Shown here: positions 8,501 to 15,939 of the stretch, one piece after another | Numbering within the stretch: position 1 is the stretch's first letter | How the letters are laid out: the number at the start of each line of letters is the position of its first letter | Origin: Bradyrhizobium liaoningense | GTDB lineage: Bacteria; Pseudomonadota; Alphaproteobacteria; Rhizobiales; Xanthobacteraceae | Assembly (NCBI RefSeq): GCF_018130825.1 | Contig: NZ_JAFCJS010000011.1 | Coordinates: 157,483 to 221,482 of the forward strand | Length of the DNA stretch: 64,000 nt | Direction: 5' to 3' | Translations under genes and position numbers: made by a program | The notes under the pieces: model-generated | The model's input: only the letters and a program-made list of their open reading frames with translations | Told to the model about the DNA's origin: nothing | The model's database searches: none

Positions 8501-11500
8501 CCTCTGTTCCGGATCATGTTCATCCTGCAGAACGCCTCGATCGAGGCGGCGCGCTTCACCGGCCTGTCGACCCGGCGGCTGGAGGTGGACCCGAAAGTGG
8601 CGCGCTTCGACATCACGCTCGAGCTGGTCGAGGCCGACGGGCGCTTCACCGGCTTCTTCGAATACGCCACCGATCTGTTCGACGCGGCAACGATCGAAGG
8701 CATGGCCGCGCAGTTCAAGACGCTGCTCAAGGCCGTCATCGCCGATCCGGAACAACGCATCTCGCGCCTTCCGCTGCTGACTGAGGCCGAACGCCGGCAG
8801 CTGCTGGCGAAAGGCCACGGCGTTCCCGCCAACTTCGCCATGCGCGGCAATCTCTGCGAACGCTTCGAGCGCCAGGCGAAGAAGACGCCGAACGCGATCG
8901 CAGTGTCGGACGGTGGCGCATCCCTGAGCTATCGCGAGCTGGCGCGCCGCAGCCAGGCGATCGCGCGCTGGCTCCTGCGCGAGGGTGTCGGGCCCGAGAC
9001 GGTGGTCGCCCTGCTCGCCGAGCGCGGCCCCGATCTGCTTGCCGCCATGATCGCGGTGCAGCGCGTGGGCGCGGCCTTCCTGAATCTCGATCCGGACCAA
9101 CCGACTGCGCGGCTCGCGACCATCCTCGGATCGAGCTGCGCCCGCGTGCTGCTGACCGGACGCGCCCAATCGACCATGGTCGAGGCGCTGCTCGAGCCCT
9201 TGGTCGAGCGCATCCAGGTGGCCGAAATCGACGACACCATCGCGCCAGGGGCGACCAAACCGGCCCGCGCCGCGCGACGCGCGGCATCGAGCCTTGCCTA
9301 TCTCATCTATACGTCGGGTTCCTCCGGCGCGCCGAAGGGCGTCATGATCGAGCAGCGCGGCCTGTCGAACCATCTGGCGTCGCTGATTGCCGAGCTGAAG
9401 CTGTCGCCTAGGGACGTGATCGCGCAGACCGCGCCGCAGAGTTTTGTCATTTCTGTCTGGCAGTTCCTCGCAGGCCCCATGGTCGGCGCGCGCGTCCATG
9501 TCTGCGGCACCGCGACCGTGCAGGACCCGATCCTACTCGCGCGGGAAATCGAGCGCGAAGACATCACGGTGCTGGAAATCGTGCCCTCGCTGGTCCGTGT
9601 GATCCTCGACCACATGGACGAGGCACAGGTCCGGCGCGCCTTCGCGAAGTTGCGGCTCCTGATCTCGACCGGCGAGCCGCTGCCGGTCGATCTCTGCCGC
9701 GCCTGGTTCGCCCGCTGCCCGAAAGTGCCGCTGATCAATGCCTATGGCGCCTCGGAATGTTCCGACGACGTCTCGCTGCATCGTCTGACCAGGGCGCCGG
9801 CGATCGCGACGGGCAACGTTCCGGTCGGCGCGCCGCTGCCGAACACCCAGCTCTACGTGCTCGACGCCAACCTCCAGCCGCAGCCGGTCGGCGTGACCGG
9901 CGAGCTCTGCATCGGCGGCGCCGGCGTCGGCCGCTTCTATGTCAACGATCCCGCGCAGAGCCGGCAGCGTTTCCTGCCCGATCCGTTTTCGCGCCAGGCC
10001 GGCGGCCGGCTGTACCGCACCGGCGACCTCGCCCGCCGCCGCGCCGATGGCACGATCGAATGCCTCGGCCGCGCCGACCATCAGGTCAAGGTCCGCGGCT
10101 ACCGCATCGAGCTCAAGGAGATCGAGACCACGCTTGCCGACCATCCTGACGTGCGCGCCGGCATCGTCGAACCGCGCCGCGAGGCCGGTGGCGATGTCAG
10201 GCTGATCGCCCATATCGTCGCCACGCCCGACAGCCGGGTCAGCGCCAGTGAACTGCGCGAATTTTTGAAGAGCCGGCTGCCCGGCCATGCCATTCCGTCC
10301 GCCTTCCTGTTCCTGGACCGGATGCCGCTCAATGCCCATGGCAAGATCGATCGCTCCGCGCTGCTGGCGCCCGCGTTGCCGGAAACGACCGATCCGGATG
10401 CCGCCGTGCCGGCGCGGCGTTTCACCGAAAAGGTGCTTTCCGACATCTGGAGCGACCTGCTGAAGGTCGAGAGCCTTGGAGTGACAGACAATTTCTTCGA
10501 TCTCGGCGGCCATTCGCTGCTGGCCGGCCAGGCGATGGCACGCGTCGCCCGTGCGCTCGGTGTGTCGCTGCCGATCAAGACCATTTTCGAGGCGCCGACG
10601 GTCGAAGAGCTTGCCCGTCGGGTCGACGAGGCCGTGGCAGCGAAATCGCACAAGCCTGCCGCAAGCGTGTCGCGGCTGGTCGAAAGCGGGTCGCCAACGC
10701 TCTCGATCGCGCAGGACCAGATGATTCGGATCGAGCAGAACCTGCCGGGGCTGCCGCTGTTCAACCTGCCCTTTGCCTTCCGGCTCGCTGGCCCGCTCGA
10801 TCCGGCCATCCTCGGGCAAGCATTCGGCGACATCGTACGTCGCCACGAATCGCTGCGGACCGGTTTCGGCTGGAACGGCGAAGAGCCCGTCAGCCGCATT
10901 GCCACACCCAGCGAGCTCGGGCCCGTCCTCACCGTCGAGCTCATCGGCGACGGGCGGGTGCACAACAACAAGCGGCGCAGGGCGCTCGAGCTCAGGAAGA
11001 TCGATCTCCTGATCGAGCAGGAAACCTATACCCCGTTCGACATCGCGCGGCCGCCGCTGCTGCGGGCGCGGCTGTTGCGGCTCCATGCCGACGACCACGT
11101 GCTGTTGCTGACGCTGCATCATGCCATTGCCGATGGCTGGTCGATCGGCGTGCTGTTCGAGGAATTGTCGAGCCGCTATGCGGCACTGGCCGGGCACCCC
11201 GCGGCGCCGCTACTGAGGCCGCCGCCGGCCTTTTCGGATGTCGCGCGCTGGCAGCGCTGGTGGTGCAGCACCGACGCCGCCCGCCGCCAGGCCGCCGACT
11301 GGACGGAGAATTTGCGCGGCGCCGCTCCGATCTTCGAGGGCGAAGCGAGCTCCGGCGTATCCACCGGACGCCATCCGCTCGGGCTCGAGCCCGATCTGAT
11401 CGCACGACTCACCGCATTCGCCGGTCAGCACAACGGCACACTGTTCATGTGCCTGCTGACCGGCCTGAAGGCCCTGCTGCTGGCGCGGACCAGCCGCACC

Positions 11501-12040
11501 GACATCTCGGTCGCCACCGCCATGGCCAATCGCGCCCAGCCGGACACCGACGGGATCGTCGGCCCGTTCGAGAACACGGTGATCGTCCGCACGACGATCA
11601 CGCCGGATCTGTCGTTCGCGCAGGCGCTGAGCCGGGTGCGCCAGAGCGTGCTCGATGCGCATGCGCGGCAGGAATTGCCGTTCAGCATGCTGGCCGACCA
11701 TCTGGAGCGGGAGGGGATCGACCCGGCCGCGCTGCTCCAGGTTTATTTCACGCTGCAGAATCCGCTGCGCCAGCCGTTCGATCTGCCGGAGATTGCGGTG
11801 CAATCGATCGGAAACGTCGCGCGCGAGGGCCAGCCGGTGCTGCCGATCGACCAGACCTGGCTGTCGCTGATGCTGAAGGAGCGCCCGACCGGAATCACCG
11901 GTTCATGCAATTACAAGCGCGATCTGCTCGACGGCGACACCGTCCGCACATGGATGGCGAATTTCGTCGCGCTGCTGGAGGCGGCCGTCGACCAACCCGG
12001 CACACCACTCGGCCAATTGCTCGCGCGCAAGGCGGCATGA
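5600..12040 (+). CDS. Nonribosomal peptide synthetase, A(acyl-ligase)-T-C-A-T-C
   Basis: A 2146-residue NRPS. ATG 5600 follows AAAAGGGA and was chosen over an in-frame TTG at 5567. Domains by approximate residue: acyl-ligase-like adenylation 20-530 (LLTSGTAARPK near 182, WYTAVPTIHRAL, KDVINRGGQKVSPLEVE near 425); carrier 1 near 565 (LGADSL); condensation 1 from about 626 to 1057 with intact HHLVTDG; amino-acid-type adenylation 1084-1590 (YTSGSSGAPKG, NAYGASE, YRTGD, GKIDR); carrier 2 near 1635 (LGGHSL); terminal condensation 1700-2140 with intact HHAIADG. There is no thioesterase, reductase or epimerase. The internal A domain reads SFVISVWQF where SFDISVWQF is usual. The phosphopantetheinyl transferase and monooxygenase downstream suggest one pathway. 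The product is unknown; a small N-acyl (amino) acid amide would fit the domain count. Confidence 0.93.
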   Translation: MALSDIASAAGSVGASLETKTFSHIGGLLDFYARRSPAAPALLAPGRPALTYGALGERTQNLVRTLRGLGIASADRIAVALPRGADSALALIAVASSCACIPVNPDLTADELQRYFSELKLTALVTRADMNSPSRDVAKALGIAVIDFVPGPKDDLGGCTFMGPAVGPASTSGASRGDNDAFILLTSGTAARPKMVPLTHRNVCLSAFNAGRVLSLTSHDRLLNVLPLFHAHGLISGLLTALAAGSSVICTDGFDALSFFGWMRELQPTWYTAVPTIHRALLTAAESDPARVRASSLRVIRSASASLAPAILSGLEATFGVPVLETYGMTEAASQIAANPFELRKVGSVGRAAGPEIAIMDETGRALANGEHGEIVLRGANMTRGYYNDEAATEAAFRNGWFRTGDLGYLDTDGYLFIVGRIKDVINRGGQKVSPLEVEDVLLGHPAVLEAGVFAVPHAKLGENVAAVVVLRPNSEASSDQLRQFARKRLAAYKVPSLIRSVAALPKGASGKVKRNALAGLIAETSDAGETRLPRNALETQLAEIWAGLLELPQVGIDQDVFALGADSLAVTQMRSRLRERFSVDFSFEDIFDCATVAALAARLETAATRRDALPAWRQAAAATADAPLSFQQQRMYLLSRLDPTRYNYNVVEVAMLKGPVDGAALSAGLTAICARHEALRSVFVERQGEPVQRVLQSPPRFERIKLKPCPADKRSALIRREALKLAQYTFDLAHEPPLKVTLLSFDRSSHALVVNVHHLVTDGWSQRLFWEELAAHYAAAHKKDVAALPSPAFQYRDFALWQQGWAQTPAAKEQLDYWRAQLDGVTTLPLRTDRSRPEVWSGHGARHYFEFSKILSGSVRALSQAQGVTPFMTLLAAFQCLMFRHTGHEDVATGSLIANRNQIESERLIGLFANTLILRNDFGGDPSFGEMLRRVRQVTLDAYRNQDLAIEEVLRALQVARRTDGNPLFRIMFILQNASIEAARFTGLSTRRLEVDPKVARFDITLELVEADGRFTGFFEYATDLFDAATIEGMAAQFKTLLKAVIADPEQRISRLPLLTEAERRQLLAKGHGVPANFAMRGNLCERFERQAKKTPNAIAVSDGGASLSYRELARRSQAIARWLLREGVGPETVVALLAERGPDLLAAMIAVQRVGAAFLNLDPDQPTARLATILGSSCARVLLTGRAQSTMVEALLEPLVERIQVAEIDDTIAPGATKPARAARRAASSLAYLIYTSGSSGAPKGVMIEQRGLSNHLASLIAELKLSPRDVIAQTAPQSFVISVWQFLAGPMVGARVHVCGTATVQDPILLAREIEREDITVLEIVPSLVRVILDHMDEAQVRRAFAKLRLLISTGEPLPVDLCRAWFARCPKVPLINAYGASECSDDVSLHRLTRAPAIATGNVPVGAPLPNTQLYVLDANLQPQPVGVTGELCIGGAGVGRFYVNDPAQSRQRFLPDPFSRQAGGRLYRTGDLARRRADGTIECLGRADHQVKVRGYRIELKEIETTLADHPDVRAGIVEPRREAGGDVRLIAHIVATPDSRVSASELREFLKSRLPGHAIPSAFLFLDRMPLNAHGKIDRSALLAPALPETTDPDAAVPARRFTEKVLSDIWSDLLKVESLGVTDNFFDLGGHSLLAGQAMARVARALGVSLPIKTIFEAPTVEELARRVDEAVAAKSHKPAASVSRLVESGSPTLSIAQDQMIRIEQNLPGLPLFNLPFAFRLAGPLDPAILGQAFGDIVRRHESLRTGFGWNGEEPVSRIATPSELGPVLTVELIGDGRVHNNKRRRALELRKIDLLIEQETYTPFDIARPPLLRARLLRLHADDHVLLLTLHHAIADGWSIGVLFEELSSRYAALAGHPAAPLLRPPPAFSDVARWQRWWCSTDAARRQAADWTENLRGAAPIFEGEASSGVSTGRHPLGLEPDLIARLTAFAGQHNGTLFMCLLTGLKALLLARTSRTDISVATAMANRAQPDTDGIVGPFENTVIVRTTITPDLSFAQALSRVRQSVLDAHARQELPFSMLADHLEREGIDPAALLQVYFTLQNPLRQPFDLPEIAVQSIGNVAREGQPVLPIDQTWLSLMLKERPTGITGSCNYKRDLLDGDTVRTWMANFVALLEAAVDQPGTPLGQLLARKAA

Positions 12041-12180
12041 CCGGCCGTACACGAGGGCGAATACAGGTTCACTCGTCAAAGCTGTGCATGATCAAGTTGC
12101 ATCTTGATTATTTGACGCTGCCGCGCAAGATTATTCCCGCCTTTTTGATTTGGACGATTATTTTCAACCGGGGGAGTGTT

Positions 12181-12348
12181 ATGGGTTTCATCAAATTTAC
12201 CAAGGGCACCAAGCTGAGCGACAAGGACCGCAAGGCGCTGCAAAAGCTGCTGACCGCCGAGAAGAAGAAGCTCCAGTCCGCGCTGAAGGACGTCGACGCC
12301 AGCCTTTCGATGCTGAGCGGGTCGAAGAAGGCCAAGAAGAAAAAGTAA
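12181..12348 (+). CDS. Small Lys-rich protein of unknown function in the NRPS locus
   Basis: A 55-residue open frame starting MGFIKFTKGTKLSDKDRK, with a strong ribosome binding site (GGGGGAG, spacing about 5). The middle is a predicted amphipathic helix (KALQKLLTAEKKKLQSALK) and the end is a Lys cluster, KKAKKKK. It has no signal peptide or cysteine. The 140 bases upstream are unusually AT-rich for this window and could hold a promoter, so it may be transcribed separately from the NRPS. I do not recognise a family. The basic tail could bind nucleic acid or an acidic partner, but that is speculation. Upstream in-frame residues (from an ATG near 12088) were not included because they lack a ribosome binding site. 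Confidence 0.6.
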   Translation: MGFIKFTKGTKLSDKDRKALQKLLTAEKKKLQSALKDVDASLSMLSGSKKAKKKK

Positions 12349-12494
12349 GACTAGTCGGCAGGGACGCCGCACGAATCTTCAGGCTTCATTTTCCGGCCTC
12401 CGGTTTTGAAATTGAGCCGCTCGCTCGTCGAGTTGGGGTCTCGCACAAGCTTGCGCCTGTAAACCGGCCTGCAAATCGACAAGAATTTGCCTGG

Positions 12495-12517
12495 GTGGAC
12501 CGCTAACACCGGTCCAC
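12495..12517. terminator. Hairpin between the small Lys-rich gene and the phosphopantetheinyl transferase gene
   Basis: An 8-bp perfect stem, GTGGACCG/CGGTCCAC, with a 7-base loop, followed by moderately T-rich sequence that repeats TTGATTCTT twice. There is no long U tract, so it may be a weak or Rho-assisted terminator, or a processing structure that separates the small gene from the downstream pair. Confidence 0.45.
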
Positions 12518-12593
12518 TGGTTGATTCTTGCTCAGTTGATTCTTCCGTCAGAGCCGGGGATTTGGCCTCTGCCTGACGCCAAAGGCCCAATTG

Positions 12594-13325
12594 ATGGCAG
12601 ACGACAGAATTGAACTGTTTGTCGGACTGATCGCGACCATTGACGCGCCGGGGGCGGCCGACGCGTGCCGACGGCTGCTCTCGGTCGACGAACGGATCCG
12701 CGCCGACCGCTTCATGTTCGAGCGGCATCGGCGGCAATATATTTTCGCGCACGCCATGCTGCGCCTGGCGCTGTCGCAGGTCGCGCCGAATGTTGCTCCC
12801 ACCGACTGGTCGTTTGGGGCCGGCCGCTATGGGCGGCCGTTTGTCGCATCGCCCAGAACCTCGACCGCGCTGCACTTCAGCCTGTCGCATGCCGACGGCT
12901 GCGTCGCCTGCGTCGTATCGGGGCACGAGGCTGTCGGCGTCGACGTCGAAACCGTGTCACGGCGTGTCGCCCCGCTTTCCACCGCGAATCGCTTCTTTGC
13001 GCCGGAAGAGGTCGAAACGCTGCGCAAGCTGCCGGAGCCGGCGGCGATCGAGCGCTTTTTCGACTATTGGACGCTCAAGGAGGCCTATCTGAAGGCCAGA
13101 GGCTTCGGGCTCAACCTGCCGCTCGACGCCTTCGCGATGCAAGTGTCGCGCGAGGCCATCGAGATCAGCTTCAAGCCCGACATCGCCGACGATCCCTCGG
13201 GATGGCGCTTCTCGCTGTGCTCGCCCTCCCCCTCGCATCGCCTCGCGATCGCCGACGGCTCCCGGGCGCATGGCGGCCTTCCCATCAGCCGCAATGCCTG
13301 GCCGCTCCAGGAAGCGGCTGAATGA
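12594..13325 (+). CDS. Sfp-type 4'-phosphopantetheinyl transferase
   Basis: A 243-residue protein with the hallmarks of the Sfp/Gsp family: LHFSLSHADG near residue 97, the Mg-binding AVGVDVETVSRR near residue 118, and FFDYWTLKEAYLKARG near residue 156 (the W-x-x-K-E-A motif). It transfers phosphopantetheine from CoA to carrier-protein serines and would activate both carrier domains of the neighbouring NRPS. ATG 12594 was chosen over the adjacent in-frame TTG; AAAGG lies upstream. The stop overlaps the start of the monooxygenase gene by four bases (ATGA), so the two are probably co-translated. Length is usual for the family. Adjacency to the NRPS argues that it is dedicated, although cross-activation of other carriers is possible. 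Confidence 0.93.
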   Translation: MADDRIELFVGLIATIDAPGAADACRRLLSVDERIRADRFMFERHRRQYIFAHAMLRLALSQVAPNVAPTDWSFGAGRYGRPFVASPRTSTALHFSLSHADGCVACVVSGHEAVGVDVETVSRRVAPLSTANRFFAPEEVETLRKLPEPAAIERFFDYWTLKEAYLKARGFGLNLPLDAFAMQVSREAIEISFKPDIADDPSGWRFSLCSPSPSHRLAIADGSRAHGGLPISRNAWPLQEAAE

Positions 13326-14302
13326 CGACGTCGCGGCTGCGCGTCTTCCCCGCGATCTCGCGCAACCGCGATCCCAAGCAATATGTCGGCGAGCTGATGC
13401 GGGTGGCGGTGTTCGCCGACCGCAACGGCTTCGAAGGCATTCTGCTGTTCGAAGGCAACGACGTGTTCGTCGAGCCCTGGGCCATGGCCCAGCACATCAT
13501 GGCGGAGACGACCCGAAGCTCGCCGCTGATCGCGGTCAACCCGGTCTACATGCACCCGTTCGCGGCGGCGAAATTCGTCTCGTCTTTTGCGCAGCTCTAC
13601 GGCCGCAAGGTCTATCTCAACATGATCACGGGAACCGCGATCAGCGACTTGCAGGGCCTCGGCGACGAGCAGACCCATGCCGACCGCTATATCAGGCTCG
13701 GCGAGTTCGTCGCGCTGATGCGCCAGCTGCTCTCGAGCCCGCGGCCCGTGACTATCGAGGGCCGGTTCTACCGCGCCAGCAATTTGCATCTTCGACCACG
13801 CCTGCCGGCGGAGCTGATGCCGGAATTCTTGATCGCCGGCCAATCGGAAGCAGCGCAGCGCGTGGCGAAGGAAACGGGCTGCATCAAGATGCAGATGCTG
13901 CCGCCCGATCTCGATCATGGCCCCGCGGCACCCGGCATGAACTTCGGCATCTTCGCACGCGAGAGAAGCGACGAGGCACGGCAGGCGGCAAAGGCACGCT
14001 TTCGCGACAACCCCGACGATCGCGAGCTGCTCGCGCTCACCGTGGAGAACAGCGACTCCGTATGGAAGCGGCGGCTGTATGAAGGCCAGAGCGGCGAGCT
14101 TCAGGATAATGGCTACTGGCTGCTGCCGTTCCTGACCTTCCAGGCGGACTGCCCCTATCTCGTCGGCAGCTACGAGGAGATCGGCGCAAAGCTGAGGGCG
14201 TTTGCGGCGAAGGGCCTGACCACGATCATGCTCGACATGGTCGCGGACGAGACCGAGATGCAGCACGTCTGCAAGGCGCTGGCGGCGAGCGGGATGTTTT
14301 AG
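13322..14302 (+). CDS. LLM-class flavin-dependent monooxygenase
   Basis: A 326-residue single-domain protein of the bacterial luciferase/alkanesulfonate monooxygenase superfamily. Visible family features are the N-terminal strand RLRVFPAIS, the ADRNGFEGILLFEG segment, SSPLIAVNPVYMHPFAAAKF, the flavin-binding LNMITGTAISDLQGLGDE, and EFLIAGQSEAAQRVAKETG near residue 170. Such enzymes use reduced FMN and oxygen to hydroxylate or cleave substrates. No flavin reductase gene is adjacent. Its ATG overlaps the phosphopantetheinyl transferase stop, so it probably belongs to the NRPS pathway as a tailoring oxygenase. The alternative is desulfonation, because the convergent ABC importer is of the nitrate/sulfonate/taurine type. 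Position in the coupled pair favours the first reading. Confidence 0.85.
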   Translation: MTTSRLRVFPAISRNRDPKQYVGELMRVAVFADRNGFEGILLFEGNDVFVEPWAMAQHIMAETTRSSPLIAVNPVYMHPFAAAKFVSSFAQLYGRKVYLNMITGTAISDLQGLGDEQTHADRYIRLGEFVALMRQLLSSPRPVTIEGRFYRASNLHLRPRLPAELMPEFLIAGQSEAAQRVAKETGCIKMQMLPPDLDHGPAAPGMNFGIFARERSDEARQAAKARFRDNPDDRELLALTVENSDSVWKRRLYEGQSGELQDNGYWLLPFLTFQADCPYLVGSYEEIGAKLRAFAAKGLTTIMLDMVADETEMQHVCKALAASGMF

Positions 14303-15138
14303 GACGGCACGCCGAGCGGGCTGAGCCGCGCCAGCGGCTCGGAGCCTTCCGGCCGCCGCAGCAGCTGCATGACATGCCGCTTCAGGCGCACGAATTCGGG
14401 TTCAGTCACGAGCTCGTGGTCTCGCGGTCGCGCAAAGGGCAGCACGATATCCTCGATCACCCGACCGGGCCTCGCGCTCATCACGACGATGCGGTCCGCG
14501 AGGAATAGCGCCTCGTCGATGTCGTGGGTGACGAAGACCGTGGTGGTTGGAATTTTACTCCAGATGTCGAGCAGGACCTCCTGCATCATGCCGCGCGTCT
14601 GCGCATCGAGCGCGCTGAAGGGCTCGTCCATCAGCAGCACCCGCGGTTGGTTGATCAGGACCCGGGCGATTTCGACGCGCTGCTGCATGCCGCCCGAGAG
14701 TTGCGCCGGATAGAACGCCTCGAATCCGGACAGGCCGACCAGCTTCAGGATCGCGTCGGCGGCACGGTCGCGCTCTCTCCTCGCAAGGCCGCGCATTTTC
14801 GGGCCGAAGGCGACATTGTCGCGAACAGTCTTCCAGGGAAACAGCGTGTGCTGCTGAAACACCATGCCGCGATCGGGGCTCGGACCCTGGATCTTCTGCC
14901 CGTCGACCATGAGCCGGCCAGCCGTGACCGGCAGATGCCCGGCCAGCGCACCTAGCAGCGTCGACTTGCCGCAGCCGGAAGGACCGAGGATGCAAACGAA
15001 CTCGCCTGGCGCCATCGCGACATCGAGGCCACTCACGGCCTCGAATGCGTCGGAGCGCGCGCCGAGCGCAATCGAGACACCGGCGACATCGATGCGGCCG
15101 ACGCTGCTCGCGCCGATATCCGCGACCCGGATATTCAT
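14299..15138 (-). CDS. ABC transporter ATPase, nitrate/sulfonate/taurine type
   Basis: A 279-residue ATPase with Walker A GPSGCGKST near residue 52, the signature QLSGGMQQR, Walker B VLLMDEPFSALD and the switch histidine in TVFVTHDIDEA. The FPWKTVRDNVAFG Q-loop region and the C-terminal LPFARPRD segment are characteristic of the SsuB/TauB/NrtD group. The start at 15138 overlaps the permease stop by four bases. The stop (TAA) overlaps the monooxygenase stop on the other strand, so the two transcripts converge tail to tail. It powers import through the permease encoded just upstream. The substrate cannot be read from this subunit. Confidence 0.92.
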   Translation of the reverse strand: MNIRVADIGASSVGRIDVAGVSIALGARSDAFEAVSGLDVAMAPGEFVCILGPSGCGKSTLLGALAGHLPVTAGRLMVDGQKIQGPSPDRGMVFQQHTLFPWKTVRDNVAFGPKMRGLARRERDRAADAILKLVGLSGFEAFYPAQLSGGMQQRVEIARVLINQPRVLLMDEPFSALDAQTRGMMQEVLLDIWSKIPTTTVFVTHDIDEALFLADRIVVMSARPGRVIEDIVLPFARPRDHELVTEPEFVRLKRHVMQLLRRPEGSEPLARLSPLGVPS

Positions 15139-15935
15139 CGCGCCACCTTCGGGCTGCGCCAGGGCATCAGAAGCCGGCCGGCCGTCGTCAGCAGCCAGCT
15201 CGATCCCATGCCGAGCAGGCCGATGATCAGCATGCCGACGATGATGTCGGCATAATTCTGGAGCGTGTAGGCTTCCCAGGTGTAGTAGCCGATGCCGAAC
15301 TGGCCCGAGATCATCTCGGCGGTGACGAGGCAGAACCACGAGGTGCCCATGCCGATCGCCAGGCCCGTGACGATGCTGGGCGCGGCATCCGGCAGCACCA
15401 CCTCCGTCAGGATCGCCAACTCGCCCGCACCCAGGCTGCGGGCCGAGGCGACCAGCCGGCGGTCGACATTTGCAACGCCGTGGACCGTGTTCAGCACGAT
15501 CGGAAACAGCGCACCGATGAAGGTGATGTAGATCATCGAGAGTTCGGACGACGGGAAGATCAGGATCGACAGCGGTATCCACGCCACCGCCGGAATCGGC
15601 CGCAGCAATTCGAGCGGCGGTAGCAGCAGGTCGCTCGCGGCTCGCGATCGGCCGATCGCAAAACCGAGGATCACGCCGATCACCACCGCCGCACCGTAGC
15701 CAGCGAACACGCGCCAGAGGCTGCTGGTGATATGCGCCGCCAGTTTCGGCGACCGGAACAGGGCCAGGGCGGATTGGACGACCTCGACAGGCGGCGGCAC
15801 ATTGCGGAAGGTGACAATCCCGAGATTGAGATGTGTCGTCGCAGCGACCTGCCACACGGCGATGCAGGCGAGGATCGAAAGGCCGCGGATCGTCCACCGG
15901 AGTTTCGCGGGCCGGGCCCGAACAATCGTCGCCAT
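15135..15935 (-). CDS. ABC transporter permease, nitrate/sulfonate/taurine type
   Basis: A 266-residue inner-membrane protein of the SsuC/TauC family. Hydrophobic segments include LSILACIAVWQVAA near the N-terminus, GYGAAVVIGVILGFAIG, IYITFIGALFPIVLNT and IIVGMLIIGLLGMGSSWLL near the end, giving about six spans. The EAA loop is visible as ASARSLGAGELAILTEVVLPDAAPSI, which docks on the ATPase. It is preceded by the binding-protein gene with a 4-base gap and overlaps the ATPase gene by four bases, a compact single operon in the order binding protein, permease, ATPase. Confidence 0.92.
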   Translation of the reverse strand: MATIVRARPAKLRWTIRGLSILACIAVWQVAATTHLNLGIVTFRNVPPPVEVVQSALALFRSPKLAAHITSSLWRVFAGYGAAVVIGVILGFAIGRSRAASDLLLPPLELLRPIPAVAWIPLSILIFPSSELSMIYITFIGALFPIVLNTVHGVANVDRRLVASARSLGAGELAILTEVVLPDAAPSIVTGLAIGMGTSWFCLVTAEMISGQFGIGYYTWEAYTLQNYADIIVGMLIIGLLGMGSSWLLTTAGRLLMPWRSPKVAR

Positions 15936-15939
15936 GGCC

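Noticed and set aside
7439..9499. 686-codon minus-strand frame inside the NRPS gene
   Set aside because: Antisense shadow of a repetitive high-GC gene; all NRPS core motifs are on the other strand.
15139..15897. Open frame extending the ABC ATPase N-terminus by about 250 residues
   Set aside because: It overlaps the permease gene in another frame, is Arg/Pro-rich without motifs, and the ATPase has a normal start at 15138 coupled to the permease stop.
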